Origin: Thermoanaerobaculia bacterium
GTDB lineage: Bacteria; Acidobacteriota; Thermoanaerobaculia; UBA5066
NCBI GenBank assembly: GCA_022071945.1
Contig: JAJVIN010000046.1
Location: 124,001 to 188,000 of the forward strand
Length of the DNA stretch: 64,000 nucleotides
Reading direction: 5' to 3'
Each line of letters opens with the position of its first letter. The first letter of the stretch is position 1. Positions 46,419 through 56,243 of the stretch are shown here, piece after piece. The notes under the pieces are model-generated. The model saw only the letters and a program-made list of their open reading frames with translations. It was not told the origin of the DNA and searched no databases. The translations under genes were made by a program, and so were the position numbers.

Positions 46419-46672
46419 CGGGTTGGGCTCCTTTTCATGAGGTGAAAGCGGGTGGGAATAGTAGTGACCCTGGCTCGCGATTTCAACCCCTTGACACACA
46501 ATTCCTGGGGGCCTCAGGGCCTCGAGACCACAAGATACTGTAGAAGAGCTGTTTAGCTGCACCACCTTTTTTCGGGCCCCCCGTGCCGCGGTTCTTGACA
46601 CGTCGTCTCAACACCAGAGAGAATCCAGGAGACGCTTCGGGCTCGTACCGGAGCCCACAGGAGGTTCTCTCG

Positions 46673-47047
46673 ATGTCCACGTCTCTCCCCGAAATCGGCA
46701 CGGCCCCGGCTGCCTCTGGCGAATTCGCGCTCTCGCTCACGGACCGGGCCGTGGACAAGGTGAAGGACTTCGCGTCCAAGATGCCGGAGGCGAATGGGAA
46801 GGCTCTTCGAGTCTTCATCCAGGGAGGCGGCTGCTCGGGCTTTCAGTACGGCTTCACCTTCGACGACCAGAAGCCCAACGATTTCGTCCTGGCGATCAAG
46901 GACATCTCCGTCCTCGTCGACCGGATGAGCGCGACGAAGCTCCACGGGGCCACGGTGGACTGGCTGGAAGACTTCCGGGGCGCCGGTTTCTCTGTGGAGA
47001 ACCCCAACGCCACCGGCGGATGCGGCTGCGGCAAGAGCTTCAGCTGA
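46673..47047 (+). CDS. A-type iron-sulfur carrier protein (IscA/ErpA/HesB family)
   Basis: 124 aa; SD AGGAGG and ATG at 46673. Carries or inserts Fe-S clusters into target proteins. The three ligand Cys are present: one in GGGCSGFQYGF and two in the C-terminal GGCGCGKSF, spaced C-x62-C-x-C. A flexible N-terminal extension of ~25 residues precedes the fold. It is divergent from nrdJ. A clear intrinsic terminator follows. SufT (Fe-S assembly) and a cysteine desulfurase domain are encoded within 8 kb, so Fe-S functions are loosely grouped here. Confidence 0.93.
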   Translation: MSTSLPEIGTAPAASGEFALSLTDRAVDKVKDFASKMPEANGKALRVFIQGGGCSGFQYGFTFDDQKPNDFVLAIKDISVLVDRMSATKLHGATVDWLEDFRGAGFSVENPNATGGCGCGKSFS

Positions 47048-47071
47048 GATTCCACCCACGGATCCTGACTC

Positions 47072-47098
47072 GGCCCTGGGCTTGCCCGGGGCCTTTTT
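47072..47098 (+). terminator. Rho-independent terminator after the A-type Fe-S carrier gene
   Basis: GGCCCTGGGC (47072-47081) and GCCCGGGGCC (47084-47093) pair with one G-T wobble and are followed by TTTTT (47094-47098), 24 nt past the stop codon. Confidence 0.8.
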
Positions 47099-47143
47099 GC
47101 TTTGGGGTCAGCCCCGTGCGATTGACGCTATAGTGCCCCGTTC

Positions 47144-48349
47144 GTGAAGCCCTCGACATCCTCCGCCTTGCCCATTGTCTTCGTGACGGTCTTCATCGAC
47201 CTGATGGGCTTCGGCATCGTGATCCCCCTGTTGCCGCTCTACGCCCAGAAGTACGACCCGTCACCCGTGGAATTCGGGCTTCTGATGGCGAGCTTCTCGG
47301 CGATGCAGTTTCTGTTCGCCCCGTTTCTTGGCTGGCTCTCGGACCGCTACGGACGCCGGCCCGTGATGGTGCTCTCGCTTCTGGGCTCGGCCGGGGGCTA
47401 TGTGCTCTTCGCCCTGGCCCACTCGCTTCCTCTCCTCTTCGCCTCGCGAATCCTCGCCGGGATGATGGGAGGCAACATCGGAACGGCCCAGGCGGTGATC
47501 GCCGACGTGACGACGGGACCGGCGCGGGCGCGAGGGATGGGGTTGATCGGGATGGCGTTCGGCCTCGGCTTCATCCTGGGACCGGCGATCGGGGGCTTTT
47601 CGGTGAAGCTGGGTCCTTCGGCGCCCGGATTCGTGGCCGCGAGCCTTTCTCTGGCCGCGTGTCTGTGGGCCACGTTCCGGCTCCCCGAGACCCGTCCCGC
47701 TGGCGCCGTTCTGGCTCGCGGCTTCCATTTCTTCCCCGGCGCTGCTTTCGCCAGCGCTGCGCGCCGTCAGACCATCCGGCCCCTTCTGGCCGTCGCGTTT
47801 CTCGCCACGACGGCCTTCGCGGCCTTCGAGGCGACCTTCGCCCAGTTCCTGGCGACCTCCTACAAGTTCAACCCGTCCGAGACGGCCTGGGCCTTCGTGA
47901 TTTCGGGCGTGACCTCCGTCACGGTGCAGGGGGGGCTCATCCGGCACCTGGTGCCCAAGTTCGGCGAGATCCGGCTGATGCTCGCCGGCAGCCTGATGAT
48001 CGCCTGCGCCTTCATGGTCCTCCTGAGCGTCCCTCCCGTGGGCGTGCTCTTTGCCTCGATCGTCCTGCTGTCGGGCGGCGCCGGGATCATGAATCCCTCC
48101 CTGATGACGCTCGTCTCCCGGCGGTCCGAGGCCCACGAGCAGGGAGAGATCCTCGGAGTCTTCCAGTCGATGTCGTCGCTCGGGAGGATCTTCGGCCCCT
48201 TCGCTGGCGAGAACATCTTCCTTCGCATCGGCCCCCCCGGGGCCTACGGCACATCCGGGGCCCTGTACGGCCTGGCGGCGCTCCTGATCGCCGCGACCGC
48301 GGGCGGAGGGGCGCGCGAGGACGCCCTGGGAAAGGAGAAAGCGGACTGA
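47144..48349 (+). CDS. MFS efflux transporter (TetA/DHA1-like)
   Basis: 401 aa, 12 predicted membrane helices, GTG start. The proton-linked antiporter signature is visible: VFIDLMGFGIVIPLLPLYA in helix 1, motif A LSDRYGRRPVMVLSLLGSAGG, and motif C-like GLGFILGPAIGG in helix 5. These place it among drug-type exporters; the substrate is not predictable. Its stop codon overlaps the sufT start (TGATG), indicating a two-gene operon. TATAGT lies just upstream, with TTGACG too close to be its -35. Confidence 0.92.
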   Translation: MKPSTSSALPIVFVTVFIDLMGFGIVIPLLPLYAQKYDPSPVEFGLLMASFSAMQFLFAPFLGWLSDRYGRRPVMVLSLLGSAGGYVLFALAHSLPLLFASRILAGMMGGNIGTAQAVIADVTTGPARARGMGLIGMAFGLGFILGPAIGGFSVKLGPSAPGFVAASLSLAACLWATFRLPETRPAGAVLARGFHFFPGAAFASAARRQTIRPLLAVAFLATTAFAAFEATFAQFLATSYKFNPSETAWAFVISGVTSVTVQGGLIRHLVPKFGEIRLMLAGSLMIACAFMVLLSVPPVGVLFASIVLLSGGAGIMNPSLMTLVSRRSEAHEQGEILGVFQSMSSLGRIFGPFAGENIFLRIGPPGAYGTSGALYGLAALLIAATAGGGAREDALGKEKAD

Positions 48350-48906
48350 TGTCGTCTCACGAGCACCACCACCTCAGGCGCCAGGTCCGGGCGACACAGG
48401 TCCCCGGCGGCGCCTCGGTTCTCCTTCCCGAGGGGACCCACGTCCACGTGACGCAGGCCCTCGGGGGCAGCTACACGGTCGAGGCACCCGATCTGGGTGG
48501 ACTTTTTCGGATCGAGGCCCGCGATGGGGATGCGCTCGGCCTCGCCCCTCCCGAGGAGGAAGAGGCCCCTCGAAAGAGGGCCCCTCTGACAGGGACCCAG
48601 CTCGAGGAGGCAGTGTGGAACCAGCTGCGGACGTGCTACGACCCCGAGATTCCGATCAACATCGTCGACCTCGGACTCATCTACGATCTCACGCTGGCCC
48701 CGATGAAGGGGGGAACCCGCGTCGGCGTGAAGATGACGCTGACGGCACCGGGCTGCGGCATGGGTCCGGCGATCGCCTCGGATGCCCGGGGAAAGATCGA
48801 ATCGGTCCCCGGCGTCACCGAGGCGGAGGTCGAGATCATCTGGGACCCGCCATGGAGCGCCTTCATGATGACGCCCGAGGCCCGAAAAACCCTGGGGTTG
48901 GCCTAG
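48349..48906 (+). CDS. sufT: SufT-like Fe-S cluster assembly protein (MIP18/DUF59 family)
   Basis: 185 aa. SufT helps mature Fe-S proteins. The long form typical of SufT is present: an N-terminal beta-rich segment (VPGGASVLLPEGTHVHVTQALG) before the DUF59 domain (CYDPEIPINIVDLGLIYDL, LTAPGCGMGPAIASD, WDPPWSAFMMTPEARKTLG). The conserved Cys in APGCGMG is retained. Unusually it overlaps an MFS transporter gene by one base (TGATG), not a suf operon. The nearby A-type carrier gene lies 1.3 kb upstream beyond a terminator. Confidence 0.9.
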   Translation: MSSHEHHHLRRQVRATQVPGGASVLLPEGTHVHVTQALGGSYTVEAPDLGGLFRIEARDGDALGLAPPEEEEAPRKRAPLTGTQLEEAVWNQLRTCYDPEIPINIVDLGLIYDLTLAPMKGGTRVGVKMTLTAPGCGMGPAIASDARGKIESVPGVTEAEVEIIWDPPWSAFMMTPEARKTLGLA

Positions 48907-48909
48907 AGC

Positions 48910-50052
48910 CTACGCCTGCCGGAGCGTGAGGATCGAGCGATTCCCGGCCTCGCCGAGAGGCTGATACATCAGGGCGCCGCCGAGGCCCCGCAAGATCTCG
49001 GCGGCCTCGGCGAGGGCCCGAATCCCGGCCCGGTTCAGGGTTGACCTGCCGAGAGTCCGGAAGTCCTCGACGGGCTCGGACAGGAGGGCTCGCGCATTGT
49101 TGGACACGAGGATCTGAACCCAGGGCGGAAGCGTTCCCGTCTCGACCTGGATGCTCCGCTTGCGAGCGACCGTCGACTCCTCGCCGCTGGCGTCCCGGCT
49201 GCGCCGGAGGGCATCCCGGCCACTGATCAGGATGAGGAGAAAAACCTCGGTCAGACGGTCCTCGTCGGCCCAGACGAGAGGCGGCGGCTCGGGGATGTCG
49301 TTCCTCAGCCTCACGCGAGCGGTTCTGAGCGAACGTCCCACGATCCGGGCGGCCCGTTCGAGGCAGGTCGAGGGATCGACGGGACCGGGGAGCGGAGCAC
49401 GCGGCGAGACAAGCCGGTTCAGACTTCCCATCTCGTCGCCGAACCGCTTCAGGCCGCCCAGGGTCTCGCTCAGACGCGCGTGCGTTGCCTTCAGCTCGGG
49501 ACTCACGGTCCATCCCGGGGTGGATTCCAGACACCAGAGGGCCTTCTTCAGCCCCTCCTCGAACGTCGAGGACAGGCTGGCGAAGTCGGATGTGACGTCG
49601 CCAAGGGTCGTCGCGAGCCACTCGGCCCGGGCACCGCCGCTCAGGACCGGGAGCGGCTCGGGCTGGCGGAAGCTCCAGACGGTTTCCGAGAGGGCGCCCC
49701 CTGGATCGAAGCGGCCGGCGACCGCCCCTCGAGCGAGAACGCTGCCCGATCGCCCGAGAAGCCGCAGCTCCACCTCGATCGTTCGCCCCGCTTCCCCTGC
49801 AATCTGAAGAAGCCGCCTCACGGCGTCGTGGCTCACCGGGTCGAAGAGACTCACGACGGGACGGCCGGCGAGCTCATCCTGTCCGCGGCCGAGGAGGGTC
49901 GAAAGCACAGGATTGAGCCGAACGAGGGCTCCCGAGGCGTCCGCGACAGCCACCGGGAACGCGATGAAGTCGATGAGGACGTCTCCGCCGGCACCAACCG
50001 CCGGGAGGGCCTCTTCGAAGACGTTGTCGAGGAATTCGGGAGCGTCGGTCAT
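48910..50052 (-). CDS. PAS protein with degenerate histidine-kinase-like C-terminus
   Basis: 380 aa, cytoplasmic. A PAS domain is at about residues 25-125 (FIAFPVAVADASGALVRLNPVLSTLLG). The next helical region sits where a DHp domain would be but has no HE-[LI]RTP motif. The last ~150 residues follow a HATPase layout (DEDRLTEVFLLILISGRDAL, then a two-strand core), yet the N-box Asn, the DxG motif and the GxGLGL lid are all missing. It is therefore probably not an active kinase. It could be a pseudokinase regulator or an ATP-independent binding partner. It is convergent with sufT and divergent from the thioesterase gene. Confidence 0.75.
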   Translation of the reverse strand: MTDAPEFLDNVFEEALPAVGAGGDVLIDFIAFPVAVADASGALVRLNPVLSTLLGRGQDELAGRPVVSLFDPVSHDAVRRLLQIAGEAGRTIEVELRLLGRSGSVLARGAVAGRFDPGGALSETVWSFRQPEPLPVLSGGARAEWLATTLGDVTSDFASLSSTFEEGLKKALWCLESTPGWTVSPELKATHARLSETLGGLKRFGDEMGSLNRLVSPRAPLPGPVDPSTCLERAARIVGRSLRTARVRLRNDIPEPPPLVWADEDRLTEVFLLILISGRDALRRSRDASGEESTVARKRSIQVETGTLPPWVQILVSNNARALLSEPVEDFRTLGRSTLNRAGIRALAEAAEILRGLGGALMYQPLGEAGNRSILTLRQA

Positions 50053-50121
50053 GACGGTCTGCCGCGCCCGTCACCCCCCGCCGATCCAGGCAGGAGGAAA
50101 CTGCGGTAGATTGATTCTTCC

Positions 50122-50604
50122 ATGAGAGACGTCCGGCTCCCAGACTTCTCGTTCACTTTTCCCGTCCAGGTTTGGTTCCGGGATCTCGACGCGATGGGGC
50201 ACGTCAACAACGCGGTGTACCTGAGCTACTGCGAACAGGCCCGCACGGAGTACTGGCTCTCCCTGATGGGCCGGGAGCCCAACGAGTTCGAGATCGACCC
50301 GAGGCGGCTCGGATTCGTGGTGGTTCACATCGAGTGCTCCTTCCACTCCCCCGCGTTTCTGGGCCAGCCCCTCCTGGTCGGATGCCGCCTTTCGGACATC
50401 AAGACCACGTCCTTCGATTTCCACTACCGCATCATCTCCGCGGAGAAGGACGCGAGCGACACCGACTTCCGGCTCGTGGCGACCGGAAAGTCCGTGCAGG
50501 TCCTCTACGACTGGAACGGCAAGAAGAAGATCCCGTTCTCGGAGGAACTCAAGGCCAGGATCGCGGCAAGGGAAGGCTCCTCGCTGAAGATCCACGGCGG
50601 ATAG
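50122..50604 (+). CDS. Hotdog-fold acyl-CoA thioesterase (YbgC/4-hydroxybenzoyl-CoA type)
   Basis: 160 aa, single hotdog domain. Hydrolyses acyl-CoA or acyl-ACP thioesters. The active-site motif is clear: [20 protein letters not shown], with the catalytic Asp and the following His-Val-Asn-Asn. The rest of the fold matches ([19 protein letters not shown]). Substrate unknown. The start ATG is followed at once by a polar leader and then the first strand. It stands alone between two minus-strand genes. Confidence 0.9.
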   Translation: MRDVRLPDFSFTFPVQVWFRDLDAMGHVNNAVYLSYCEQARTEYWLSLMGREPNEFEIDPRRLGFVVVHIECSFHSPAFLGQPLLVGCRLSDIKTTSFDFHYRIISAEKDASDTDFRLVATGKSVQVLYDWNGKKKIPFSEELKARIAAREGSSLKIHGG

Positions 50605-50623
50605 GGCGCCAGACGCCACCCGG

Positions 50624-53600
50624 TCAGCTTGTCTCCCCGTTGATGTTGGCGGGCAGGGTCACGGTGAACGTCGACCCATCGCCAGGCCGGCTCTCCACCG
50701 AGATGTCTCCCGACATCATGCGAGCCAGCCTCCGGCTGATCGCCAGGCCGAGGCCGGTTCCCCCGTACTTCCGCGCGGTCCCCGGGTCCGCCTGAGTGAA
50801 GGAGGCGAACAACCTCGCCGTCTGTTCCTCGGTCATCCCGATGCCCGTGTCGGAGACGGTGAAGACGACCGTCGGAGGCCTCGCCGTCTCGTCTCTCCCC
50901 GCCGTGAGCCTCACCGTTCCATTCGATGTGAACTTGGCCGCGTTGGAGAGCAGATTGAACAGGATCTGACGAACGCGAGTCGGGTCGGTCCGGCTCACGC
51001 CGAGGCTCTCGAGGCCGGACACCTGAAGCTTGTTCCCGTTCTTTGCGATCAGGGGCTCGACCGTGGACAGGGTTCCTTCCACGACGGGAGCCAGCGCGAC
51101 TTCCTCCAGGGCTAGTTCGAGGCGCCCGGCCTCGATCTTCGAGAAATCCAGGACGTCATTGATCAGGGCGAGCTGGTGCTGGGCGGCCCCCCGGATCTTG
51201 GCGAGATCCGCCGTGAAGTCGACGAGTTGAAGCTCCTGCGCCTGCTCGGAGAGAAGCTCGCTGTAGCCGATGATGGCGTTCAGCGGTGTTCGGAGCTCGT
51301 GGGTGACACCGGCCAGGAACTGGCTCTTGGCCCCGCTCGCCTCCTCGGCCCGGATCCGGAGGGCCTCCGCCTCCTCGCGGCGCCCTTCGGCCAGGAGCCG
51401 CAGCTGATCGGCCTCTTTCTGGGCGGCCTCGGCCCTCTCGAGCGCCGCCTCGGCCCGGTCCTTTTCGAACGTCAAGCTCCGGGTACGGTCTTCCACGAGA
51501 AGGGAGAGCTCCTTCGCTCGCCTTCTCAAGAATCGCACCCTCAGCCCGTGCCCTGCCCCCGCGACGGCCGCGAGCGCCGCCGCGCAGAGGCCGTAGAACC
51601 ACCATGTCTGGAAAAACAGGGGCGCCACCACGATCGCGACGGCCGCGCCCTCCCGGTTCCAGATTCCGTCGTCGTTGGCCGCGATCACCCGGAAGCGGTA
51701 GGTGCCGGGCGGGAGCTTCGTGTAGTACGCCGTCCGGCGATGATCCGCATCGACCCAGTCCCGGTCGTAACCCTCCATCCGGTAGCGAAACCGCACCCTC
51801 TCGGGGATCCGGAGGCTCGTGGCCGTGTAACGGATCTCGAGGGTGTCTCTCCCCGGCGGAACATCGACCGCCGAGGAGTGGGCGAGCCTCGAGCCGTCGA
51901 TCTGGATGTCCTCGATGAAGACCGGGGGCTCCAGCGGGTTTGCGGGCTTCTTCCCCGGATTCGTCACCGCGGCACCCCTCAGGGTCGCGAACCAGAGGCG
52001 CCCCTTCGAGTCCCGAAAACCCGCGGGTTCACCCGCCCCGTTGCACTCCTGCGACCTCAGGCCGTCCAGAGTTCCGAACGAGACGTACGGGATGGACTTC
52101 AACCTGCCCCGGGAATAGAGACCGATGTCGGCCTTCAAAACGCGGCAGATGCCACGGTTGCTCGTCAGCCAGAGACCGCCCTGGCGGTCGTCCACCACCT
52201 CGTAGACCGTGCCGTCGAAGAGGCCGTCGGCCTCGCTGAACGTCCGGAACCTCCCTTCCTCCGAACGGAAGAGCCCGCCTCCAAGGGTCCCTCCCCAGAG
52301 GACGCCGTCCTCGTCCTCGTGAAGGGAATAGACCACCTCGCGGGGCAGCCCCTTGTCGATTCCGTAGGTCTCCAGCTCGGCGCCCCGAATCCGGCAGAGG
52401 CCGCCCTCGACGGTTCCCACCCAGATCGAGCCATCCCGGGTCGCCTGCAGCGACCGGAGCCGGTGGCTCGGCAATCCGTCCTTCTCTGTCAGGGTCACGA
52501 ATCCGCGTTCGGAGAGCCGCGACAGCCCTCCCTCACCCGCGACCCACAGCGTCCCCTCCCGGTCTTCCACGACCGAGAAGAGCTCGGGGCTCGGCAGGCC
52601 GGGAGGGACGAGATCCGGCCGGACCTTCCCTTCCCTGATGACGGAAAGCCCTCCCTTGGTCGCGAGCCACACGAGGCCCTGCCGGTCCTCCCAGATCGAG
52701 ACGACCGTCTCGTCGGGCAGCCCGTCCTTCTTTCCCCACGCCGTGATCCCCCCGTTTGCGACGCGGAAGACTCCCCCGCCCCAGCTGCCGATCCAGAGAC
52801 TGCCGTCCCGGGTCTCCCGGATGGTCAGGATGATGTCGGAGCCAAGGCCTTCCGCCTTTCCCAGGACCGAGAAGGGCGCGTCGCGAAGGCGGTGAAGCCC
52901 GCCAGCGCCGACGCCGAACCAGAGGCTCCCTTCGCGATCCTCCAGAAGCGGGAAGACCTGGCTGGGGGAGATCCCTTCCTTTTCACCCACGCACGAAATG
53001 CTCCCCGCGGCGAGCCGGCACAGGCCCGCATTCGTCGCGATCCACAGGCTCTGATCACGGTCGAAAAGGAGGGAGTGGATGCGATCGCTGAGGAGGCCGT
53101 CGCGGGTCCCGAGCCTGAGGATCGCTCCGTCCCTGATCTGGTTGAGACCCTGAAGCGATCCCGCCCAGACGCTTCCGTCTGGCCCTTCCGCCAGCCCGCG
53201 GATCCGGTCGCTCGACAGGCCCTCCCGGCTCGTCAGGAGCTCGAGCCGCCCATCCGGGTGACGACGAGTCAGTCCACCCGTCGTCGCGATCCACAGGCTC
53301 CCATCCTTTCCGGCCAGAAGCGACGCGACCTCGTCACTGCCGAGGCCGTCCCTGTGCTGGATCAGAGAGAACGAGCCATTCGCAAGCCGTGCGAGCCCCC
53401 CTCCCCACGTCCCGATCCACAGGACACCGGCCGCATCCTCCGCCAGGCACCGAACCTGGTTCGACGGCAGGCCGTCCTTCGTCGTGAAAAGCCTGAACTT
53501 CGCTCCATCGAACGAAGTGAGGCCCGAGGGAGTCCCGATCCAGAGCCGTCCGGACTTGCTGGCGAGGAGGGCATAGATCAGGTTGTGAGGCAGCTCGGGG

Positions 53601-53884
53601 GTATTGCCGCGATGAAAGGCCGTGAAGCGAATCCCATCGAACTTGACGACCCCCTCCTCGGTTCCGATCCAGAGATATCCATCCGGTGTCTGTGCCAGGG
53701 AGAGGGCGGTGTTCTGCGGAAGCCCATCCTCCGCCCACCAGGAGGAGTGCACGTACTGCGTCACGGCCGTTTCGGGCGTGAGAGCCTTGCAGGGCGAAGC
53801 GGCCAGGATCATCAACCCGGCCAGGAACCCCGAAACCTGTCGAGAACACATCCGTCCCCGTCCACCGGGTGGGCGAAAGGCCAT
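50624..53884 (-). CDS. Sensor histidine kinase with Reg_prop propeller, Y_Y_Y domain and HisKA/HATPase
   Basis: 1086 aa from the ATG at 53884; an ATG at 53851 directly before a signal-peptide-like segment ([15 protein letters not shown]) is the alternative. Periplasmic part: about 14 two-component regulator propeller repeats (for example [31 protein letters not shown]), then a Y_Y_Y domain ([39 protein letters not shown]). One membrane helix ([21 protein letters not shown]) and a long coiled coil lead to HisKA ([16 protein letters not shown]) and HATPase ([19 protein letters not shown]). Such two-propeller sensors usually detect oligosaccharides. Unlike the Bacteroides HTCS type there is no receiver or AraC-type domain, and no partner regulator is adjacent. 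Confidence 0.9.
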   Translation of the reverse strand: MAFRPPGGRGRMCSRQVSGFLAGLMILAASPCKALTPETAVTQYVHSSWWAEDGLPQNTALSLAQTPDGYLWIGTEEGVVKFDGIRFTAFHRGNTPELPHNLIYALLASKSGRLWIGTPSGLTSFDGAKFRLFTTKDGLPSNQVRCLAEDAAGVLWIGTWGGGLARLANGSFSLIQHRDGLGSDEVASLLAGKDGSLWIATTGGLTRRHPDGRLELLTSREGLSSDRIRGLAEGPDGSVWAGSLQGLNQIRDGAILRLGTRDGLLSDRIHSLLFDRDQSLWIATNAGLCRLAAGSISCVGEKEGISPSQVFPLLEDREGSLWFGVGAGGLHRLRDAPFSVLGKAEGLGSDIILTIRETRDGSLWIGSWGGGVFRVANGGITAWGKKDGLPDETVVSIWEDRQGLVWLATKGGLSVIREGKVRPDLVPPGLPSPELFSVVEDREGTLWVAGEGGLSRLSERGFVTLTEKDGLPSHRLRSLQATRDGSIWVGTVEGGLCRIRGAELETYGIDKGLPREVVYSLHEDEDGVLWGGTLGGGLFRSEEGRFRTFSEADGLFDGTVYEVVDDRQGGLWLTSNRGICRVLKADIGLYSRGRLKSIPYVSFGTLDGLRSQECNGAGEPAGFRDSKGRLWFATLRGAAVTNPGKKPANPLEPPVFIEDIQIDGSRLAHSSAVDVPPGRDTLEIRYTATSLRIPERVRFRYRMEGYDRDWVDADHRRTAYYTKLPPGTYRFRVIAANDDGIWNREGAAVAIVVAPLFFQTWWFYGLCAAALAAVAGAGHGLRVRFLRRRAKELSLLVEDRTRSLTFEKDRAEAALERAEAAQKEADQLRLLAEGRREEAEALRIRAEEASGAKSQFLAGVTHELRTPLNAIIGYSELLSEQAQELQLVDFTADLAKIRGAAQHQLALINDVLDFSKIEAGRLELALEEVALAPVVEGTLSTVEPLIAKNGNKLQVSGLESLGVSRTDPTRVRQILFNLLSNAAKFTSNGTVRLTAGRDETARPPTVVFTVSDTGIGMTEEQTARLFASFTQADPGTARKYGGTGLGLAISRRLARMMSGDISVESRPGDGSTFTVTLPANINGETS

Positions 53885-53965
53885 CTTCGTGATGTTAGCG
53901 CCGGGTAGCGCGTGAGGTGAACGAAGAAGAAGCGGCGCCCCGGCCGGGCGGACAATACCGGCACG

Positions 53966-56173
53966 ATGGATCCCATCTATCTCGACACGAACGCGACCAC
54001 CCCGATCGACCCCGCCGTGGCCGAAGCGATGCTGCCGTACCTGAGGCAGCACTTCGGCAATCCCTCGAGCAGCCACCCGTATGGCTCGAGAGCCCGGAAG
54101 GCCGTCGAGGAAGCTCGGGCCCAGGTGGCTGCGCTTCTCGGAGCCGAGACGGCGGAGATCGTCTTCACGAGCGGCGGAACCGAGGGGAACAACTCGGTCA
54201 TCTTCGGCGTCGCGAGACTCCTTCGGGAAAGGGGCCGGCACGTCATCATCTCGGCGATCGAGCATCCTGCCGTGATCGAGCCGTGCGAGGTCCTCGCCTC
54301 GGAGGGTTACAGGATCACCCGCCTGCCGGTCGACTCCTGGGGCCGGATCGACCCTTCGGAAGTCGAGGCTGCCCTGACTCCCGAGACAATCCTGGTCTCG
54401 GTCATGCACTCGAACAACGAGGTCGGCACCATCCAGGACATCGCGGCGATCGCCGCCATCGCCAGGTCGCGTGGCGTTTTCGTCCACACCGACGCGGCCC
54501 AGTCGGCCGGGAAAGTCCGTCTCGATGTCCGAGAGCTCGGCGTCGATTTCCTCACCCTGGCGGGCCACAAGCTCTACGCGCCCAAGGGCATTGGCGCGCT
54601 CTTCATCCGCTCGGGGATCGAACTCCCCCGGTTCATTCACGGCGCCTCTCACGAGGCGGGGCGAAGGGCCGGCACCGAGAACGTCCCCTCGATCGTTGGG
54701 CTCGGCAAGGCCTCCGAGGTCGCCCTCAGCAATCTCGAAAGGAATGCCGCCCATTTCATCGAGATGCGAGAACGCCTCTTCGCGGAACTGACGAGGCGGC
54801 TTCCCGGCGCCCGGCGGAACAGCCCGAAGGACGGCTGTCTGCCGAACACACTGAGCATCGGCTTTTACGGCATAGAGGCGAGCACGCTTCTCGCCGAGGT
54901 TGGCGAGCGTGTGGCGGCCTCGGCGGGCGCGGCGTGCCACGCCGAGGGCGTCACGGTTTCGACGGTCCTGACAGCCATGGGCGTGCCGCTCGAGTACGCG
55001 ATGGGCACCGTCCGCTTTTCTGTCGGGCGGTCGACGACGGCCGCCGAGCTCGACGCGGCGGCCGAGATCGTCTCGGCGGCCGTCGAACGGCTCAGGCCCC
55101 ATGCCGGCGATACCGTGACGGCCCCGCCGGAGCCGGGACAGATCCGGCTGACGCGGTTCACGCACGGGATGGGGTGCGCGTGCAAGCTGCGGCCCCAGGA
55201 CCTCGAGAAGGTGCTCCGGAACCTGCCGAAAACTGGCGACCCGGATGTACTGGTCGGCCCCGAGACCTCCGACGACGCCGCGGTCTACAGGCTCGGCCCG
55301 GACCTCGCCGTGGTCCAGACGGTGGACTTCTTCACCCCCATCGTGGACGACCCGTTCGACTTCGGCGCCATCAGCGCCGCCAACTCGCTCAGCGACATCT
55401 ACGCGATGGGGGCGCGGCCCCTGTTCGCCCTCAGCGTCGTGGGCTTTCCGGCGAAGCGGCTCCCCCTCGAGGTCCTCGAGAAGATCCTGGCCGGAGCAGC
55501 GGAAATGGCCCGGCAGGCGGGGATCCCGATCCTGGGAGGACACACCGTGGACGACACGGAACCGAAGTTCGGGTTGTCGGTCACCGGGGTCGTCCACCCG
55601 GAGAGGATCCTGACGAACGCCTCCGCCATGGCTGGCGACGTCCTCGTCCTCACGAAGCCGATTGGCACGGGTATCCTGGCGACCGCGGTGAAAATGGGCC
55701 AGGCGGGCGATGAAGTGGTCCGCCGGATCGTCTCCGTCATGAAGACTCTGAACCGGGCCGCCGCCGAGGCGATGGAAGAGACCGGGGTCAACGCCGCGAC
55801 CGACGTCACGGGTTTCGGGCTCCTCGGACACCTGCGGGAGATGGCCGCTGCGAGCGGCCTGGACGCCGAGCTTCACGCCGGAACCATCCCGGTCCTCGAG
55901 CCGGCCCGCCGGCTCGCCGCGGCCGGCATCGTGCCGGGAGGCACGATCGAGAACCTGGCTCACGTCTCCCCCCATGTGGATTTCGCGGCCGGCATCACCC
56001 GCGCCGAAAAGCTCGTCCTGGCGGATGCCCAGACCTCGGGCGGGCTCCTGATCGCCGTGGCGAAGGACCGGTCGGACGCGCTTCTTCAGGCGCTCCGTGA
56101 CCGGGGGGTCGCGGACGCTCGCGCCATTGGCGGATTCACCAGCCGGGGGGCCGGCCGCATCGGGGTGAGCTGA
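53966..56173 (+). CDS. Cysteine desulfurase-selenophosphate synthetase (SelD) fusion
   Basis: 735 aa bifunctional protein. Residues about 1-385 are an IscS/NifS-type cysteine desulfurase: PLP lysine K202 ([10 protein letters not shown]), catalytic Cys C324 ([10 protein letters not shown]), and start [12 protein letters not shown]. Residues about 395-735 are selenophosphate synthetase (SelD): catalytic C404 and K407 in HGMGCACKL, then [35 protein letters not shown] and [11 protein letters not shown]. The first domain can release selenium from selenocysteine, and the second makes selenophosphate with ATP, so the fusion may channel selenium. SelD carries Cys rather than Sec at its active site. 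SelA, SelB, tRNA-Sec or MnmH genes are not in the window. Start ATG fits the desulfurase N-terminus. Confidence 0.94.
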   Translation: MDPIYLDTNATTPIDPAVAEAMLPYLRQHFGNPSSSHPYGSRARKAVEEARAQVAALLGAETAEIVFTSGGTEGNNSVIFGVARLLRERGRHVIISAIEHPAVIEPCEVLASEGYRITRLPVDSWGRIDPSEVEAALTPETILVSVMHSNNEVGTIQDIAAIAAIARSRGVFVHTDAAQSAGKVRLDVRELGVDFLTLAGHKLYAPKGIGALFIRSGIELPRFIHGASHEAGRRAGTENVPSIVGLGKASEVALSNLERNAAHFIEMRERLFAELTRRLPGARRNSPKDGCLPNTLSIGFYGIEASTLLAEVGERVAASAGAACHAEGVTVSTVLTAMGVPLEYAMGTVRFSVGRSTTAAELDAAAEIVSAAVERLRPHAGDTVTAPPEPGQIRLTRFTHGMGCACKLRPQDLEKVLRNLPKTGDPDVLVGPETSDDAAVYRLGPDLAVVQTVDFFTPIVDDPFDFGAISAANSLSDIYAMGARPLFALSVVGFPAKRLPLEVLEKILAGAAEMARQAGIPILGGHTVDDTEPKFGLSVTGVVHPERILTNASAMAGDVLVLTKPIGTGILATAVKMGQAGDEVVRRIVSVMKTLNRAAAEAMEETGVNAATDVTGFGLLGHLREMAAASGLDAELHAGTIPVLEPARRLAAAGIVPGGTIENLAHVSPHVDFAAGITRAEKLVLADAQTSGGLLIAVAKDRSDALLQALRDRGVADARAIGGFTSRGAGRIGVS

Positions 56174-56243
56174 CCGGCCCCTTCGCCGGATTGCGGGAGA
56201 GGTGCCGGGCTTCTATTCTCCTCGCGGGGAGATTCTCGATTTG

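Noticed and set aside
46528-46543. CCACAAGATACTGTAG upstream of nrdJ, considered as an NrdR box
   Set aside because: Only a partial match to the consensus, and the usual second box at about 31 nt is missing.
46419-46672. Cobalamin riboswitch in front of the B12-dependent reductase
   Set aside because: I could not find the B12-box-like core or the expected long structured leader in these 254 nt.
53885-55975. Long in-frame 5' extension of the Reg_prop histidine kinase
   Set aside because: It would run antisense through the SelD fusion gene; the signal peptide and first propeller repeat show the true start near 53884 or 53851.
53966-56173. Selenocysteine (TGA) codon in the SelD part of the fusion
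   Set aside because: The active-site position is an ordinary TGC (C404) and the frame contains no internal TGA.
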